DNA of 64,000 bases from Yersinia bercovieri ATCC 43970. GTDB taxonomy: Bacteria > Pseudomonadota > Gammaproteobacteria > Enterobacterales > Enterobacteriaceae. Shown piece after piece: positions 28,911 through 38,192 of this stretch. Location: positions 3,162,001-3,226,000 of the forward strand of contig NZ_CP054044.1 in the NCBI RefSeq assembly GCF_013282745.1, written 5' to 3'. A program made the position numbers and the translations under genes. Numbering within the stretch: position 1 is the first letter of the stretch; every line of letters starts with the position of its first letter. The notes below the pieces were generated by a model that made no database searches, had not been told where the DNA came from, and saw only the letters and a list, made by a program, of their open reading frames with translations.

Positions 28911-28948
28911 AAGAGCTAAGTCCCTGGTACTTATTGGACTTAGCTCTT
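28911..28948. terminator. Bidirectional terminator between amyA and a chemoreceptor gene
   Basis: A perfect 13-bp inverted repeat AAGAGCTAAGTCC / GGACTTAGCTCTT with a 12-base loop. A T-rich stretch follows on the plus strand and an A-rich stretch precedes it, so it can serve both convergent genes. Confidence 0.85.
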
Positions 28949-28961
28949 GCTCATTATTTTC

Positions 28962-30533
28962 CTAGCTTACTGCGGGGCCATTAATCTGAAAGAAGCGAAT
29001 AACCTGACGTAATTCCGCACCTTGCTCAGTTAATGATTGCGCCGCGGCTGCGGCCTCCTCAACCAATGCCGCATTCTGTTGCGTCACTTGGTCCATTTGT
29101 TCTACCGCAATGCCGATTTCTTGAATACCAATATGTTGCTCTTGTGACGCAATAGATATTTCGCCAACAATATGTGCAACTTTACTTACCGAATCAACAA
29201 TCTCACCCATTGCCTGACTGGCATGGTCAGCACGCTCTGAACCGGCATTAATTTTTTCAACCGTACCAACAATGAGCAGCTTAATTTCTTTCGCTGCATT
29301 TGCACTTTTTTGGGCCAATGTTCGCACTTCACTTGCAACAACGGCGAACCCTTTGCCTTCTGTACCTGCTCTGGCAGCTTCAACGGCAGCATTTAGGGCT
29401 AATATATTGGTTTGGAAAGCTATCCCCTCAATCACAGCAATAATATCGACAATTTTCTTCGAGCTATTTGATATTTCCTGCATACGAAGTAGCATTTCAT
29501 CAACAATAACTCCCCCTTCGGTTGCTGTAGCGGCGGTATTGACAGCCAATTCACTTGCTTGCCGTGCATTATCAGCATTTTGCCGCACGGTTTGGGTTAA
29601 CTCCTGCATATTGGCAGAGGTTTGGATAAGTGAAGATGCTTGCTCTTCAGTGCGTTGTGATAAATCAGTATTGCCTTGTGCAATTTGATTTGATGCAACA
29701 GAAATTGACTCACTACCATGCATGATCTCATTAATAGTGCTCTTCAACTGCTGATTCATTGTGTTCAAGGAAGCCAGTAGGCTATTTTTATCACCAGGGC
29801 GAAGCTTTATTTCAGTTGATAAGTTGCCAGCCGCGATATGCCCCATAATAGCTACCGCGTAAGCCGGCTCTCCGCCCAATAAACGGGATAAATTGCGAGC
29901 AATCATGCTAGCAAGCAACGCTGAAATAAGAACTGCGAATAATAATAGAGCGAGCAGTAAGCTTTTAGCCGTATTAAAACTTTGCTGACCCTCGGTTGCT
30001 GCTTTTTCTCCCCCCTGAACTTCTAGCACCACCAATTCAGCTAAATCTTTCATTAACTGCGTGCGGTATTTTCTGGAGGTATCGCCGCTTATCTTACTGG
30101 CTTCAGCTAATTGATTATTATTAACCGCATCAATAACGAAACTGTTTGCCTGAGAGAAATTATCAAAGTCTGACATTATTCTCTTAAATAATTCGGAGTC
30201 ATTATAGCCTTCAGGTAACTTTAAAAATCGATTTTGTGCTGCACGGAAGTTATCAACGGCCTGTAAAATCTCCAACCGGTGGCCTTCACGCTCTTTTTCT
30301 GTCGATGAGGCGATGTATTGCACTTGCTGTAGCCGTAATTCTGCCAAAACACCGCGCATTTCCAGGGCATAACGGACACCTGGTAACCAACTGTCTCGAT
30401 AGGCCTCTAGTCTGGCGTTATTGCTACTTAACTGAGATAGCGCTACTGCGCCAAGTAACAACATCATGACAATAACAACAGAGAATCCGGAGAGTAATTT
30501 TGTTAAAATAGAGAGTTCGGCGAACTTTTTCAT
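28962..30533 (-). CDS. Methyl-accepting chemotaxis protein
   Basis: 523 residues. TM1 is about 12-33 (LSGFSVVIVMMLLLGAVALS), a four-helix-bundle periplasmic sensor follows (about 34-190), then TM2 (about 191-212), HAMP (NLSRLLGGEPAYAVAIMGHIAAGNLS) and the signalling domain with the conserved hairpin [19 protein letters not shown]. The C-terminus (RFFQINGPAVS) lacks the NWETF-type pentapeptide, so it is a low-abundance-type receptor that depends on others for adaptation. The ligand is unknown. A sigma-28-like promoter lies upstream. Confidence 0.93.
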   Translation of the reverse strand: MKKFAELSILTKLLSGFSVVIVMMLLLGAVALSQLSSNNARLEAYRDSWLPGVRYALEMRGVLAELRLQQVQYIASSTEKEREGHRLEILQAVDNFRAAQNRFLKLPEGYNDSELFKRIMSDFDNFSQANSFVIDAVNNNQLAEASKISGDTSRKYRTQLMKDLAELVVLEVQGGEKAATEGQQSFNTAKSLLLALLLFAVLISALLASMIARNLSRLLGGEPAYAVAIMGHIAAGNLSTEIKLRPGDKNSLLASLNTMNQQLKSTINEIMHGSESISVASNQIAQGNTDLSQRTEEQASSLIQTSANMQELTQTVRQNADNARQASELAVNTAATATEGGVIVDEMLLRMQEISNSSKKIVDIIAVIEGIAFQTNILALNAAVEAARAGTEGKGFAVVASEVRTLAQKSANAAKEIKLLIVGTVEKINAGSERADHASQAMGEIVDSVSKVAHIVGEISIASQEQHIGIQEIGIAVEQMDQVTQQNAALVEEAAAAAQSLTEQGAELRQVIRFFQINGPAVS

Positions 30534-30565
30534 GATCTTTACGTTTATTAAAATAGGTGTAATGT

Positions 30566-30592
30566 ATAACGGCCAATGCGATGAATTCTTGA
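30566..30592 (-). promoter_or_regulatory. Sigma-28 (FliA) promoter-like site of the chemoreceptor gene
   Basis: On the minus strand TCAA (30589-30592), 15 bases, then GCCGTTAT (30566-30573). The consensus is TAAA-N15-GCCGATAA. Spacing is exact, with one mismatch in the -35 and two in the -10. It lies 33 bp upstream of the receptor ATG. Confidence 0.65.
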
Positions 30593-30937
30593 TGTAGTAA
30601 AACTACTTAATTTAGTTTTTTTAGCATTTTATTTTTGTACGCAATGTAGAGTGAATTGTGACCTTATTGGTCTTCTTTGTTACTCTCTAGTTTGTGATTA
30701 GGTGATTGAACTGGTTTTGTGGTTTTTGCTAAATATTATATTCTGATTTTATGCTCGATTAGTGTCATCGTTCTGTAGGGAAATTAACGAATTACTAACC
30801 TGATGCTAATCTTTATGATGTATTTATACTTGAAGTTTTTTATCGTTTTTGAAATTTTACTACTTTCTTCTTGGCACAACTTAATGGTTTTTAAGGAGTG
30901 TGCTAAGCTCGAATGACTAAAAATTTAGGTGGTCATT
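30593..30937. other. AT-rich intergenic region
   Basis: About 345 bp with no gene. It would hold the promoter of the small membrane protein gene on the right. Confidence 0.35.
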
Positions 30938-31192
30938 ATGGTCTTTGTCATTCTTTGGTTTGCTATTGCAGCGCTGAGTGAGTATCTAGTGTGGGGATAT
31001 CCCCTATTGGCGGTGTCGTTAGCGCTGCTTTTTGTGCTACTTGGCGGGTATTGGATCTACAGAATTAGGAAAATTCAGGTAAGCGATGAGTCTTCAGATG
31101 AGCTCAGGTCGCGGTCTATCAATAACCTGAATCTTATTTTCTCTGTGACAATGTTAGCTATTCATGCACTTATCTTATTGTTATTGCGTTGA
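30938..31192 (+). CDS. Small inner-membrane protein, unknown
   Basis: 84 residues with three hydrophobic helices (VFVILWFAIAALSEYLVWG, YPLLAVSLALLFVLLGGYWIY, LIFSVTMLAIHALILLLLR) and a short charged loop between the second and third. No family recognised. ATG 30938 is preferred over the GTG three codons earlier. It stands alone. Confidence 0.6.
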   Translation: MVFVILWFAIAALSEYLVWGYPLLAVSLALLFVLLGGYWIYRIRKIQVSDESSDELRSRSINNLNLIFSVTMLAIHALILLLLR

Positions 31193-31220
31193 TTATATGA
31201 GGTTTGGGTGTGATTTTTCG

Positions 31221-31559
31221 TTAGCTGTGCCATTGACTCCAGACGGAGATAAGTCCCCATGCAGCAATAGTCCCGCATATAACAGCGACAACTAAAGCTT
31301 GTGATAAGCGTAAATGCTCGATGAGATAATAAAGGGATATCAGGTAGATAAAGTAAGGGATGATGGCCCACAAACCAAATATAATTGTTGTGCGCAATGC
31401 TTCAATACTACGCTCTTTACCGACAATATAGTGTGCAATGAGGGCGAAAGTAGGGAACAAGGGAATTAAGCCCGCAATATAGTAATTACGCGTTTTCGAT
31501 AATATCCCAATCAATATCACAACACTGGCACCGATCAGTGCCTTAAGTAATAATCCCAT
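31221..31559 (-). CDS. glpM: GlpM family inner-membrane protein
   Basis: 112 residues with four membrane helices. It closely follows E. coli-type GlpM: MGLLLKALIGASVVILIG, SKTRNYYIAGLIPLFPTF, ALIAHYIVGKERSIEAL. GlpM has been linked to cell-envelope integrity and to alginate synthesis in Pseudomonas, but its exact role is unclear. The start MGLLLK is chosen by homology; an upstream ATG adds 16 unrelated residues overlapping the yecF terminator. Confidence 0.88.
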   Translation of the reverse strand: MGLLLKALIGASVVILIGILSKTRNYYIAGLIPLFPTFALIAHYIVGKERSIEALRTTIIFGLWAIIPYFIYLISLYYLIEHLRLSQALVVAVICGTIAAWGLISVWSQWHS

Positions 31560-31572
31560 GACACTCTCGAAA

Positions 31573-31638
31573 GATAAAAAAGAAGCTGCCGATTGAATAT
31601 ATTTCAATGAAAATAATGAAACTTATAAATCAGGCAGC
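31573..31638 (-). terminator. yecF terminator
   Basis: On the minus strand GCTGCC-T-GATT pairs with AATC-G-GCAGC across a long AT-rich loop, followed by TTCTTTTTTATC. It separates yecF from glpM. Confidence 0.65.
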
Positions 31639-31675
31639 AGGGTAAAATTGGCTTATTACATGTTATTTCTAGCTG

Positions 31676-31900
31676 CTATTGACGATAACCGTTCTTGATT
31701 TGGGCTACTGTATTGGTGAAAACTTCAGCTTGAGCAGTGTCTTCGATACCGGCAATAGAGCGTTCGATATTTAAGATTACTTTCCCAGCATCGGCTTGGC
31801 CGATTGCTTTTAGCAGTAGAGTCAATGTTGCTTTTAAGCACGCAACTTCATTTGCTAAAGTTTCTGGGTCAGCAGAAGTGGTAAAGTCTGGATTACTCAT
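31676..31900 (-). CDS. yecF: DUF2594 protein YecF
   Basis: 74 residues, soluble and helical. It starts [19 protein letters not shown] and contains [21 protein letters not shown], matching E. coli YecF. Function unknown. As in E. coli it neighbours uvrY; the sdiA gene found beside it in E. coli is absent here. Confidence 0.9.
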   Translation of the reverse strand: MSNPDFTTSADPETLANEVACLKATLTLLLKAIGQADAGKVILNIERSIAGIEDTAQAEVFTNTVAQIKNGYRQ

Positions 31901-32599
31901 TTTTTTTCCTGAAGTGATAGCTTGCCAGTGAACAAGGTGATGTTGGGGAGCCCAGTATCGCAGTGAACATTCGCGGCATTATTAAACAGTTGTTGCATTA
32001 TACCATAAACTGATAGTTTGCTTTGATAACAAGTGCGCAATCTTTTATTGGTAGCCCAAAATTCGACCGTACTTGTGCCGATGACAGGCGCTGCTTATCA
32101 ATATTTCTTATCTTAATGTACGTTTTATCTTAATTAAGTTAGTTATGTTCATAAAAACCATATCATTTTCGAATGGTAATTTGTGTCAAGAATCACACGC
32201 CGTGAAAATGAATAAGAGATAAACAATAAATAAACAAAACTAAGAATAATTCCTATATCAGAGAATGAGTGTCACGTCACTTGATCTTTAGATGTATCAA
32301 TACGTTGTGTTTCTTGGGTATAAACTAATTCTCTTAATGCAGGTAATTATTTTTTTGTATGAATAGCTGAGTTGCAGCAAGAAAAATCTTAAAAAAACTT
32401 CTCTTTTTTATCAGGCTGTTAAATGATATGTCTGCAAATTTATGTACATAGTTAAAATGTTGATGAAAATAATATATGTCAAACAATATAGATATGATTT
32501 TGCAATTTTTCTGTATTCATTATTTGGTCGAAAACAAGTAATATCATTGTCGTAAACAAAGCATGATTAGGTTACTCCCTTATTTTTGGAGAATTTTCT
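31901..32599. other. Long AT-rich region upstream of uvrY
   Basis: About 700 bp without a supported gene. It separates the divergent yecF and uvrY and presumably contains regulatory sites for uvrY. No repeat or hairpin of note was identified. Confidence 0.45.
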
Positions 32600-33256
32600 T
32601 TGATTAGCGTTCTTCTTGTTGATGACCACGAACTGGTGCGCGCAGGGATACGACGCATTCTTGAAGATATCAAGGGTATCAAGGTAGCGGGTGAGATGCA
32701 GTGTGGTGAAGATGCGGTAAAATGGTGCCGTAGCCATGTTGTCGATATCGTTTTGATGGATATGAATATGCCCGGTATCGGCGGGTTGGAAGCTACGCGC
32801 AAGATTTTGCGTTACTCTCCGGATACTAAAGTTATCATGCTAACCATTCATACGGAAAATCCCTTGCCGGCGAAAGTCATGCAGGCGGGTGCTGGTGGGT
32901 ATTTAAGTAAAGGTGCGGCACCTCAGGATGTTGTCACGGCTATCCGTGCTGTTCATTCGGGGCAACGTTACATTGCTTCGGATATTGCACAGCAGATGGC
33001 GCTGAGTCAGTTGGAGCCGCCTGCTGAAACACCTTTTAGCTGTTTGTCAGAGCGTGAATTACAAATTATGCTAATGATAACGAAAGGCCAAAAGGTGAAT
33101 GAGATATCGGAGCAACTTCACTTGAGCCCAAAAACAGTGAACAGCTATCGTTACCGGATGTTTAGCAAACTTAATATTAGTGGTGATGTTGAATTGACAC
33201 ATTTGGCTATCCGCCATGGTCTGTTTAACGCGGAGATGTTATCTAATAGTGACTGA
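32600..33256 (+). CDS. uvrY: Response regulator UvrY (SirA/GacA)
   Basis: 218 residues. The receiver domain (1-120) has acidic residues VDDHE, phospho-acceptor Asp in [13 protein letters not shown] (about 54) and Lys in LSKGAAP. The C-terminal LuxR-type HTH is at [40 protein letters not shown] (about 147-186). With sensor BarA it activates CsrB/C small RNAs. It uses a TTG start, as in E. coli, after TTTGGAG. It overlaps uvrC by eight bases. Confidence 0.95.
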   Translation: MISVLLVDDHELVRAGIRRILEDIKGIKVAGEMQCGEDAVKWCRSHVVDIVLMDMNMPGIGGLEATRKILRYSPDTKVIMLTIHTENPLPAKVMQAGAGGYLSKGAAPQDVVTAIRAVHSGQRYIASDIAQQMALSQLEPPAETPFSCLSERELQIMLMITKGQKVNEISEQLHLSPKTVNSYRYRMFSKLNISGDVELTHLAIRHGLFNAEMLSNSD

Positions 33257-35081
33257 TTGTTTTGATTCTAAAGAGTTTTTAAAAACTGTCACCAGCCAGC
33301 CTGGTGTATACCGTATGTATGATAAGGCGGGGACAGTTATTTATGTCGGCAAAGCAAAAGATCTTAAAAAACGCCTGACGAGTTATTTTCGTGCCCAAGT
33401 CGCGAGTCGTAAAACAGAAACTTTAGTCAAAAATATTGCTCAGATTGACGTGACCGTGACGCATACAGAAACGGAAGCTTTGCTGCTTGAGCATAATTAC
33501 ATCAAGCTTTATCAGCCTCGTTACAATGTGTTGCTGCGAGATGATAAGTCATACCCACTTATTTTTTTAAGCGCGGATACCCATCCGCGTCTGGCTATCC
33601 ATCGCGGAGCAAAGCACGAGAAAGGGGAGTACTTCGGGCCGTTTCCAAACTCCTATGCTGTTCGCGAAACTTTGGCTTTATTGCAAAAGCTTTTTCCGGT
33701 CAGGCAGTGTGAAAATAGTGTTTATCGCAATCGTTCACGCCCCTGCCTGCAATACCAAATTGGTCGTTGTTCAGGCCCCTGTGTTACGGGGCTGGTGAGT
33801 GATGAAGAGTATCAGCGCCAGGTTGATTATGTGCGCTTGTTCCTGTCGGGCAAAGATCAGCAAGTTTTAACCCAACTGATTTCTCGTATGGAGGAAGCCA
33901 GTAAATCGCTGCATTTTGAAGATGCGGCGCGTATTCGTGATCAAATACAGGCTGTACGGCGAGTTACCGAGCAGCAGTTTGTTTCCGGTGACAGTGAGGA
34001 TCTCGATGTTATCGGTGTTGCATTTGATGCCGGACTGGCTTGTGTCCATGTGCTGTTTATACGACAGGGGAAAGTGCTTGGGAGCCGAAGTTACTTCCCG
34101 AAAGTTCCTGCGGGAACTGAGCTAAGCGAAGTGGTCCAGACATTTGTCGGGCAGTTTTACTTGCAAGGAAGTCAGGGGCGTACACTCCCAGGCGAGATAC
34201 TGCTGGATTTCACACTTGAAGAGAAGGAGCTGCTGGCTTCATCTCTTTCTGAGTTGGCCGGAAGGAAAATTCAGATCCAAAGTCGCCCGCGGGGCGATCG
34301 GGCGCGTTATCTGAAACTTGCGCGCACAAATGCCTCAACTGCATTGACTACTCGTTTATCGCAGCAATCAACTATTCATCAGCGAATGAAAGAGTTAGCC
34401 AAGATACTTAATCTTGATGAGATCAATCGTATGGAGTGTTTTGACATCAGTCATACGATGGGCGAGCAAACGGTAGCATCTTGTGTTGTATTTGATGCAA
34501 ATGGGCCTGTACGTTCAGAATATAGGCGCTACAATATTAGTGGTATCACGCCCGGTGATGATTATGCCGCGATGTCTCAAGTGCTTAAGCGTCGGTATGG
34601 CAAGGCGTTAGATGAGAAAAAAATCCCTGACGTTATTTTTATTGACGGTGGGAAAGGTCAGCTGTCTCAGGCTTTTGACGTCTTTGCTTCACTCAACGTG
34701 CCGTGGGATAAGCAAAAACCGTTATTAGTGGGGGTTGCAAAGGGGAGTGATAGAAAGGCGGGGCTGGAAACACTGTTTTTGGCGGCGGAAGGGGAAGGTT
34801 TCTCTCTACCACCAGACTCACCAGCGTTGCATTTGATTCAACATATCCGTGATGACTCTCACAACCACGCAATAACCGGGCACAGACAGCGTCGTTCTAA
34901 AGTAAAAAATACCAGCGCGTTAGAAATGATAGAGGGGATCGGCCCTAAGAGACGGCAAATTTTGCTGAAATATATGGGCGGGCTACAACCTTTACTTAAC
35001 GCAAGCGTCGAGGAAATTGCAAAAGTGCCGAGTATTTCACAAGCATTGGCAGAAAAAATCTACAATGCATTGAAACACTGA
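33249..35081 (+). CDS. uvrC: Excinuclease ABC subunit C
   Basis: 610 residues, the length of E. coli UvrC. It makes both incisions in nucleotide excision repair. GIY-YIG nuclease at the N-terminus ([26 protein letters not shown]), cysteine cluster ([13 protein letters not shown]), UVR motif (about 205-240), RNase H-like endonuclease ([25 protein letters not shown]) and C-terminal helix-hairpin-helix ([17 protein letters not shown]). GTG 33249 is chosen by homology; it overlaps the end of uvrY, so translation is coupled. An ATG at 33216 is unlikely. Confidence 0.96.
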   Translation: MTDCFDSKEFLKTVTSQPGVYRMYDKAGTVIYVGKAKDLKKRLTSYFRAQVASRKTETLVKNIAQIDVTVTHTETEALLLEHNYIKLYQPRYNVLLRDDKSYPLIFLSADTHPRLAIHRGAKHEKGEYFGPFPNSYAVRETLALLQKLFPVRQCENSVYRNRSRPCLQYQIGRCSGPCVTGLVSDEEYQRQVDYVRLFLSGKDQQVLTQLISRMEEASKSLHFEDAARIRDQIQAVRRVTEQQFVSGDSEDLDVIGVAFDAGLACVHVLFIRQGKVLGSRSYFPKVPAGTELSEVVQTFVGQFYLQGSQGRTLPGEILLDFTLEEKELLASSLSELAGRKIQIQSRPRGDRARYLKLARTNASTALTTRLSQQSTIHQRMKELAKILNLDEINRMECFDISHTMGEQTVASCVVFDANGPVRSEYRRYNISGITPGDDYAAMSQVLKRRYGKALDEKKIPDVIFIDGGKGQLSQAFDVFASLNVPWDKQKPLLVGVAKGSDRKAGLETLFLAAEGEGFSLPPDSPALHLIQHIRDDSHNHAITGHRQRRSKVKNTSALEMIEGIGPKRRQILLKYMGGLQPLLNASVEEIAKVPSISQALAEKIYNALKH

Positions 35082-35139
35082 GGCTAATGTTGCACCATAC
35101 TCATAATGTCCACACCAGCCAGATAGTTATCGTAGCATT

Positions 35140-35688
35140 ATGCAATTGAATATACCGACTTGGCTTACCCTGTTTCGTGTTGTGCTCATCCCATTCTTCG
35201 TTCTGGCGTTCTATTTGCCATTCGTATGGGCTCCGATGGTTTGTGCCATCATATTTGTGTTTGCAGCAGCCACTGATTGGTTTGATGGCTTTTTAGCCCG
35301 TAGATGGAAGCAAACAACCCGCTTTGGGGCTTTTCTTGACCCGGTAGCGGATAAGGTGATGGTAGCCATTGCGTTAGTGCTGGTTGCTGAGCATTACCAT
35401 GTCTGGTGGATTACACTACCCGCTGCGACTATGATAGCCCGAGAAATTATCATCTCCTCCCTCCGTGAGTGGATGGCGGAACTCGGTAAACGCAGTAGTG
35501 TCGCGGTATCATGGATTGGTAAAGTTAAAACAACAGCTCAAATGGGATCACTCGTTGGCTTACTTTGGCGCCCAGACCATAACATTGAGCTTGCCAGCTT
35601 TGTTCTTCTTTACATTGCTGCGGTACTGACATTCTGGTCAATGTTTCAATATTTAAACGCTGCCTGGAAAGATTTGCTCGAACCTTGA
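35140..35688 (+). CDS. pgsA: Phosphatidylglycerophosphate synthase
   Basis: 182 residues, inner membrane. It makes phosphatidylglycerophosphate from CDP-diacylglycerol and glycerol-3-phosphate. The CDP-alcohol phosphotransferase motif D-G-x2-A-R-x8-G-x3-D-x3-D is seen in [19 protein letters not shown] and the following PVADK. It lies 58 bp after uvrC, as in E. coli, and before the Gly-Cys-Leu tRNA cluster. Confidence 0.96.
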   Translation: MQLNIPTWLTLFRVVLIPFFVLAFYLPFVWAPMVCAIIFVFAAATDWFDGFLARRWKQTTRFGAFLDPVADKVMVAIALVLVAEHYHVWWITLPAATMIAREIIISSLREWMAELGKRSSVAVSWIGKVKTTAQMGSLVGLLWRPDHNIELASFVLLYIAAVLTFWSMFQYLNAAWKDLLEP

Positions 35689-35832
35689 TCGAAGCGCCGT
35701 AAAAAGCAGCAAACGAACGCATTAGTCAGATAATTTTATTGACTCATTGCGTCAGGTAAGTAGAATGCATCGCATCAGACGGCAGTAACAAAATGTCGAA
35801 AGATAGCAAAAGAATCAGTAAGTTCTGATGTT

Positions 35833-35908
<76 letters not shown>

Positions 35909-35960
35909 AATTAATAGGTTGGCTGTAAGCGGACCTAAGCTGTAAAGGCACAGAGAATAA

Positions 35961-36034
35961 GGCGCGTTGGCAGAGTGGCCATGCTACGGATTGCAAATCC
36001 GTCTACCTCGGTTCGACTCCGGGACGCGCCTCCA
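35961..36034 (+). tRNA. cysT: tRNA-Cys (anticodon GCA)
   Basis: 74 nt with CCA. Acceptor GGCGCGT / ACGCGCC, anticodon stem CGGAT / ATCCG around TTGCAAA, T arm with GGTTCGACTCC. Confidence 0.96.
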
Positions 36035-36044
36035 GTTTTCCAGA

Positions 36045-36130
36045 GCCCGGGTGGTGAAATCGGTAGACACAAGGGATTTAAAATCCCTCGGCTTATGGCT
36101 GTGCGGGTTCAAGTCCCGCCCCGGGCACCA
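36045..36130 (+). tRNA. leuZ: tRNA-Leu (anticodon TAA), island attachment gene
   Basis: 86 nt with CCA and a long variable arm (CTCGGCTTATGGCTGTG). Acceptor GCCCGGG / CCCGGGC; anticodon loop TTTAAAA gives TAA. Its 3' part, from the anticodon loop onward, is the left copy of the 141-bp repeat bounding the island, so the tRNA remains intact after integration. Confidence 0.96.
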
Positions 36131-36217
36131 TGGAAAATATTCTAAGTAAAACAAAGTAGTATGAGTATGTCGTTAACCGCCGAGAGGCGGTTTTTTTGTG
36201 CCTGAAATCACCTTTCA
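36077..36217 (+). repeat. attL: left 141-bp direct repeat (tRNA-Leu 3' part plus terminator)
   Basis: These 141 bases recur identically at 43171-43311. They begin in the tRNA-Leu anticodon loop, cover the tRNA 3' end and then 87 bp of flanking DNA including the tRNA operon terminator. Identity stops sharply at both ends. Confidence 0.93.
36175..36198 (+). terminator. Terminator of the tRNA cluster
   Basis: ACCGCC-GAGA-GGCGGT followed by seven Ts. An identical copy, 43269-43292, lies in the right repeat. Confidence 0.9.
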
Positions 36218-36233
36218 CCATTGTGTCGCCATA

Positions 36234-37255
36234 TCACTTCGCCATATCTTGCCCGCCAACGATTGGAACAATATTAATTTTTCTATCATATTTTGCAGTC
36301 TGTGATGCATTTTTGTGTCCTGAAATTGCCTGCTTATCATATAGCGAACCAGTTTGATCTGAGATGCCTTTTGCTTTCAGATCGTGGAACGTAAAATTAA
36401 ATTCCAGTTCGGGATACTTCACAGTTGCTGCCTTTTTTGCTTTCATCCAGTGGCATTAAAACTATCACGGGTGAAACGTGACCCTGATTGTTGGTGTAAC
36501 AAGTAGATGCTCATAACGCCGCTGTTTAGGGGAAGAGTGCTTGCCAGTCGTATAACCTCATGCAACCGAGGTGTCCAAGCTTTAATTTGGGCAACGCCAG
36601 TTTTACTTTGCTGTATAAGTATGCCGCTCTCCAGTATCTGTCCTATCTTCATATCTAGAATATCCGCTTGCCTGGTGCAGCATAAATATGCCAACTCCAT
36701 CGCCACCTTAACGACCGCAGGAGCAACATCATAAAGTGCGATGTATTCGTCATCTGTTATATAGCGAGTTCTGGCTTTTTCTTTAAATTGCTTCACCCCC
36801 TGGCAAGGATTTAATTTTACCTTTCCGTGCTCATATCCCCAGCGAAACACTCTCGACATAAAGGACTTCTCCCTGTTTGCCTGAACTCTGCTTTTTGCTC
36901 CGCGTTTATCCATATATTTTCGAATATGCTCTGGCTTTATGTTGTCTGGAGACATTTTTCCAAACACAGCTATTATCTTTGATGAGTATTTTCGATAATC
37001 CTTTTGAGTATCGAAAGCCAGTTCGCAGAAATCACCTGACAATAGAAACTCATTAATCAAACCAGCAAATGTCGAATCCTCTTTTTGACTGATCATTAAT
37101 TTCTCAAAGGCAATCCATACATCAGCCTGACTGCATTCAAAACTACATAGTCGGATTGTTCTCCCGTCTATTGCCCTGAACTCATATGCAGACTTGCCTT
37201 TACGAACCCGTGGAGGCATCCAGTTATCTGTAGGATTCTTGCGTGGACGTGACAT
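36234..37255 (-). pseudogene. Island tyrosine integrase, frameshifted
   Basis: The first part (36443-37255, about 270 residues) covers the N-terminal arm and core-binding domains and the first catalytic Arg (LAYLCCTRQADILDM). It ends RDSFNATG then TGA. The rest is in another frame: WMKAKKAATVKYPELEFNF, TFHDLKAKGISD with the catalytic His box, SGHKNASQTAKYDRK with the nucleophile Tyr. One extra base between ACT and GGATG would join them (FNATWMKAKK). All catalytic residues are present but split. It resembles the lambdoid/HK620-like integrases with HDLKAKG. Its start overlaps the DUF4224 gene by one base. Confidence 0.85.
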
Positions 37256-37470
37256 TAAATAGCCCCATAATTAGGTTGGTCTTCAGGCATGCTATGAGTG
37301 CTATTGCGTGAAGAAAGAGGGTACTCAACATGCGCCCATGTGGTGCTAGGTCTACCATCTTTACGCTCGATGAAAAAAATGCCATTTTCACGTAAGCATT
37401 CACACTGCTTCTTGGGTTGAACAAAACCAGTGATCTCTTTCAATTCAGTGTGAGTCAGTAGTTTGGTCAT
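37255..37470 (-). CDS. DUF4224 excisionase-like protein
   Basis: 71 residues. LLTHTELKEITGFVQPKKQCECLRENGIFFIERKDGRPSTTWAHVE matches the DUF4224 pattern (L-T-x-x-E-L-x-x-I-T-G ... Q-x-x-x-L-x-x-x-G-I ... D-G-R-P). Such small winged-helix-like proteins sit immediately upstream of phage integrases and are thought to act as excisionases. The stop overlaps the integrase ATG by one base (TAATG). Confidence 0.8.
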   Translation of the reverse strand: MTKLLTHTELKEITGFVQPKKQCECLRENGIFFIERKDGRPSTTWAHVEYPLSSRNSTHSMPEDQPNYGAI

Positions 37471-37594
37471 TGGTCTTTCCTCAATAGGAAAGGGCGCGAC
37501 AATGCTACGCCCTTATTATGGTTGCTTGGTCTTGGGTGGCAAGGGGCTATATTTGTTAAGTGGCTATAATTACGTCATGACAATGTGAGGGTAG

Positions 37595-37771
37595 GGGCTA
37601 ACAGCGACGCAGAAACAAGTGAAAGCACTGAATGCCCAGATTGAAATGATGCGGCGCGACCGAATACTCACGGCGGATCAGAAAAGAGAAAAGATAGACC
37701 GGCTGATGGCAACCAGAAACAAACTGGTACAGCAGGCGATGGAGCGGGTGAATCCGTATTTTAATAAGTAA
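37595..37771 (+). pseudogene. 3' fragment of a phage virion protein gene
   Basis: A frame without a start codon, preceded by in-frame TAG, encodes TQKQVKALNAQIEMMRRDR, then LTADQKREKIDRLMATRNKLVQQAMERVNPYFNK and TAA. This Gln/Arg/Lys-rich coiled C-terminus resembles the end of the large injection or polyvalent proteins of podophages. The match is from memory and approximate. It indicates that the island derives from a prophage. Confidence 0.55.
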
Positions 37772-38192
37772 TAGCTTGTACTGACTCATACTTAATCTGA
37801 CACTTTTCTGTTCTGGATGTAATTAGAGATCCGACAGTCGGCCCTGTGCCAGGAACGGACATCTTTGGCTTGTTAGGTCAGACATCTAAAAGCTCGCGGT
37901 TCGTCTGGATGGGATAATTATACTCAATCAAGGGGGTTTGCTCATAGCAGACCCTGAGTCCCAAGATCCTGTCCATTTTGTGCAAGGAGCAGAGATATAG
38001 TCCTGACTTACATAGTTCTGGAAGGTCCAGACAAAGACTGCTTATACAGTCTTTTATTTTACGGAATTTAGCTCCTTTTAGGAGGGGGTTATATACAAAG
38101 AAAAACCCAGCAGGAAAATATTTATTGACTTTGATTTCTTGTTATTTTATAGAGAAATAAAAGCCGATAAATTTCTACAAGGAAAGTGATTC
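37772..38192. other. Intergenic region in the island
   Basis: About 420 bp. No coding frame is supported. The last 25 bases hold AAGGAAAGTG, a ribosome-binding site for the next gene. Confidence 0.4.

Noticed and set aside
31737..31931. Plus-strand frame opposite yecF
   Set aside because: Antisense shadow of the conserved yecF gene.
35967..36149. 60-codon frame across tRNA-Cys and tRNA-Leu
   Set aside because: Chance frame through tRNA genes.
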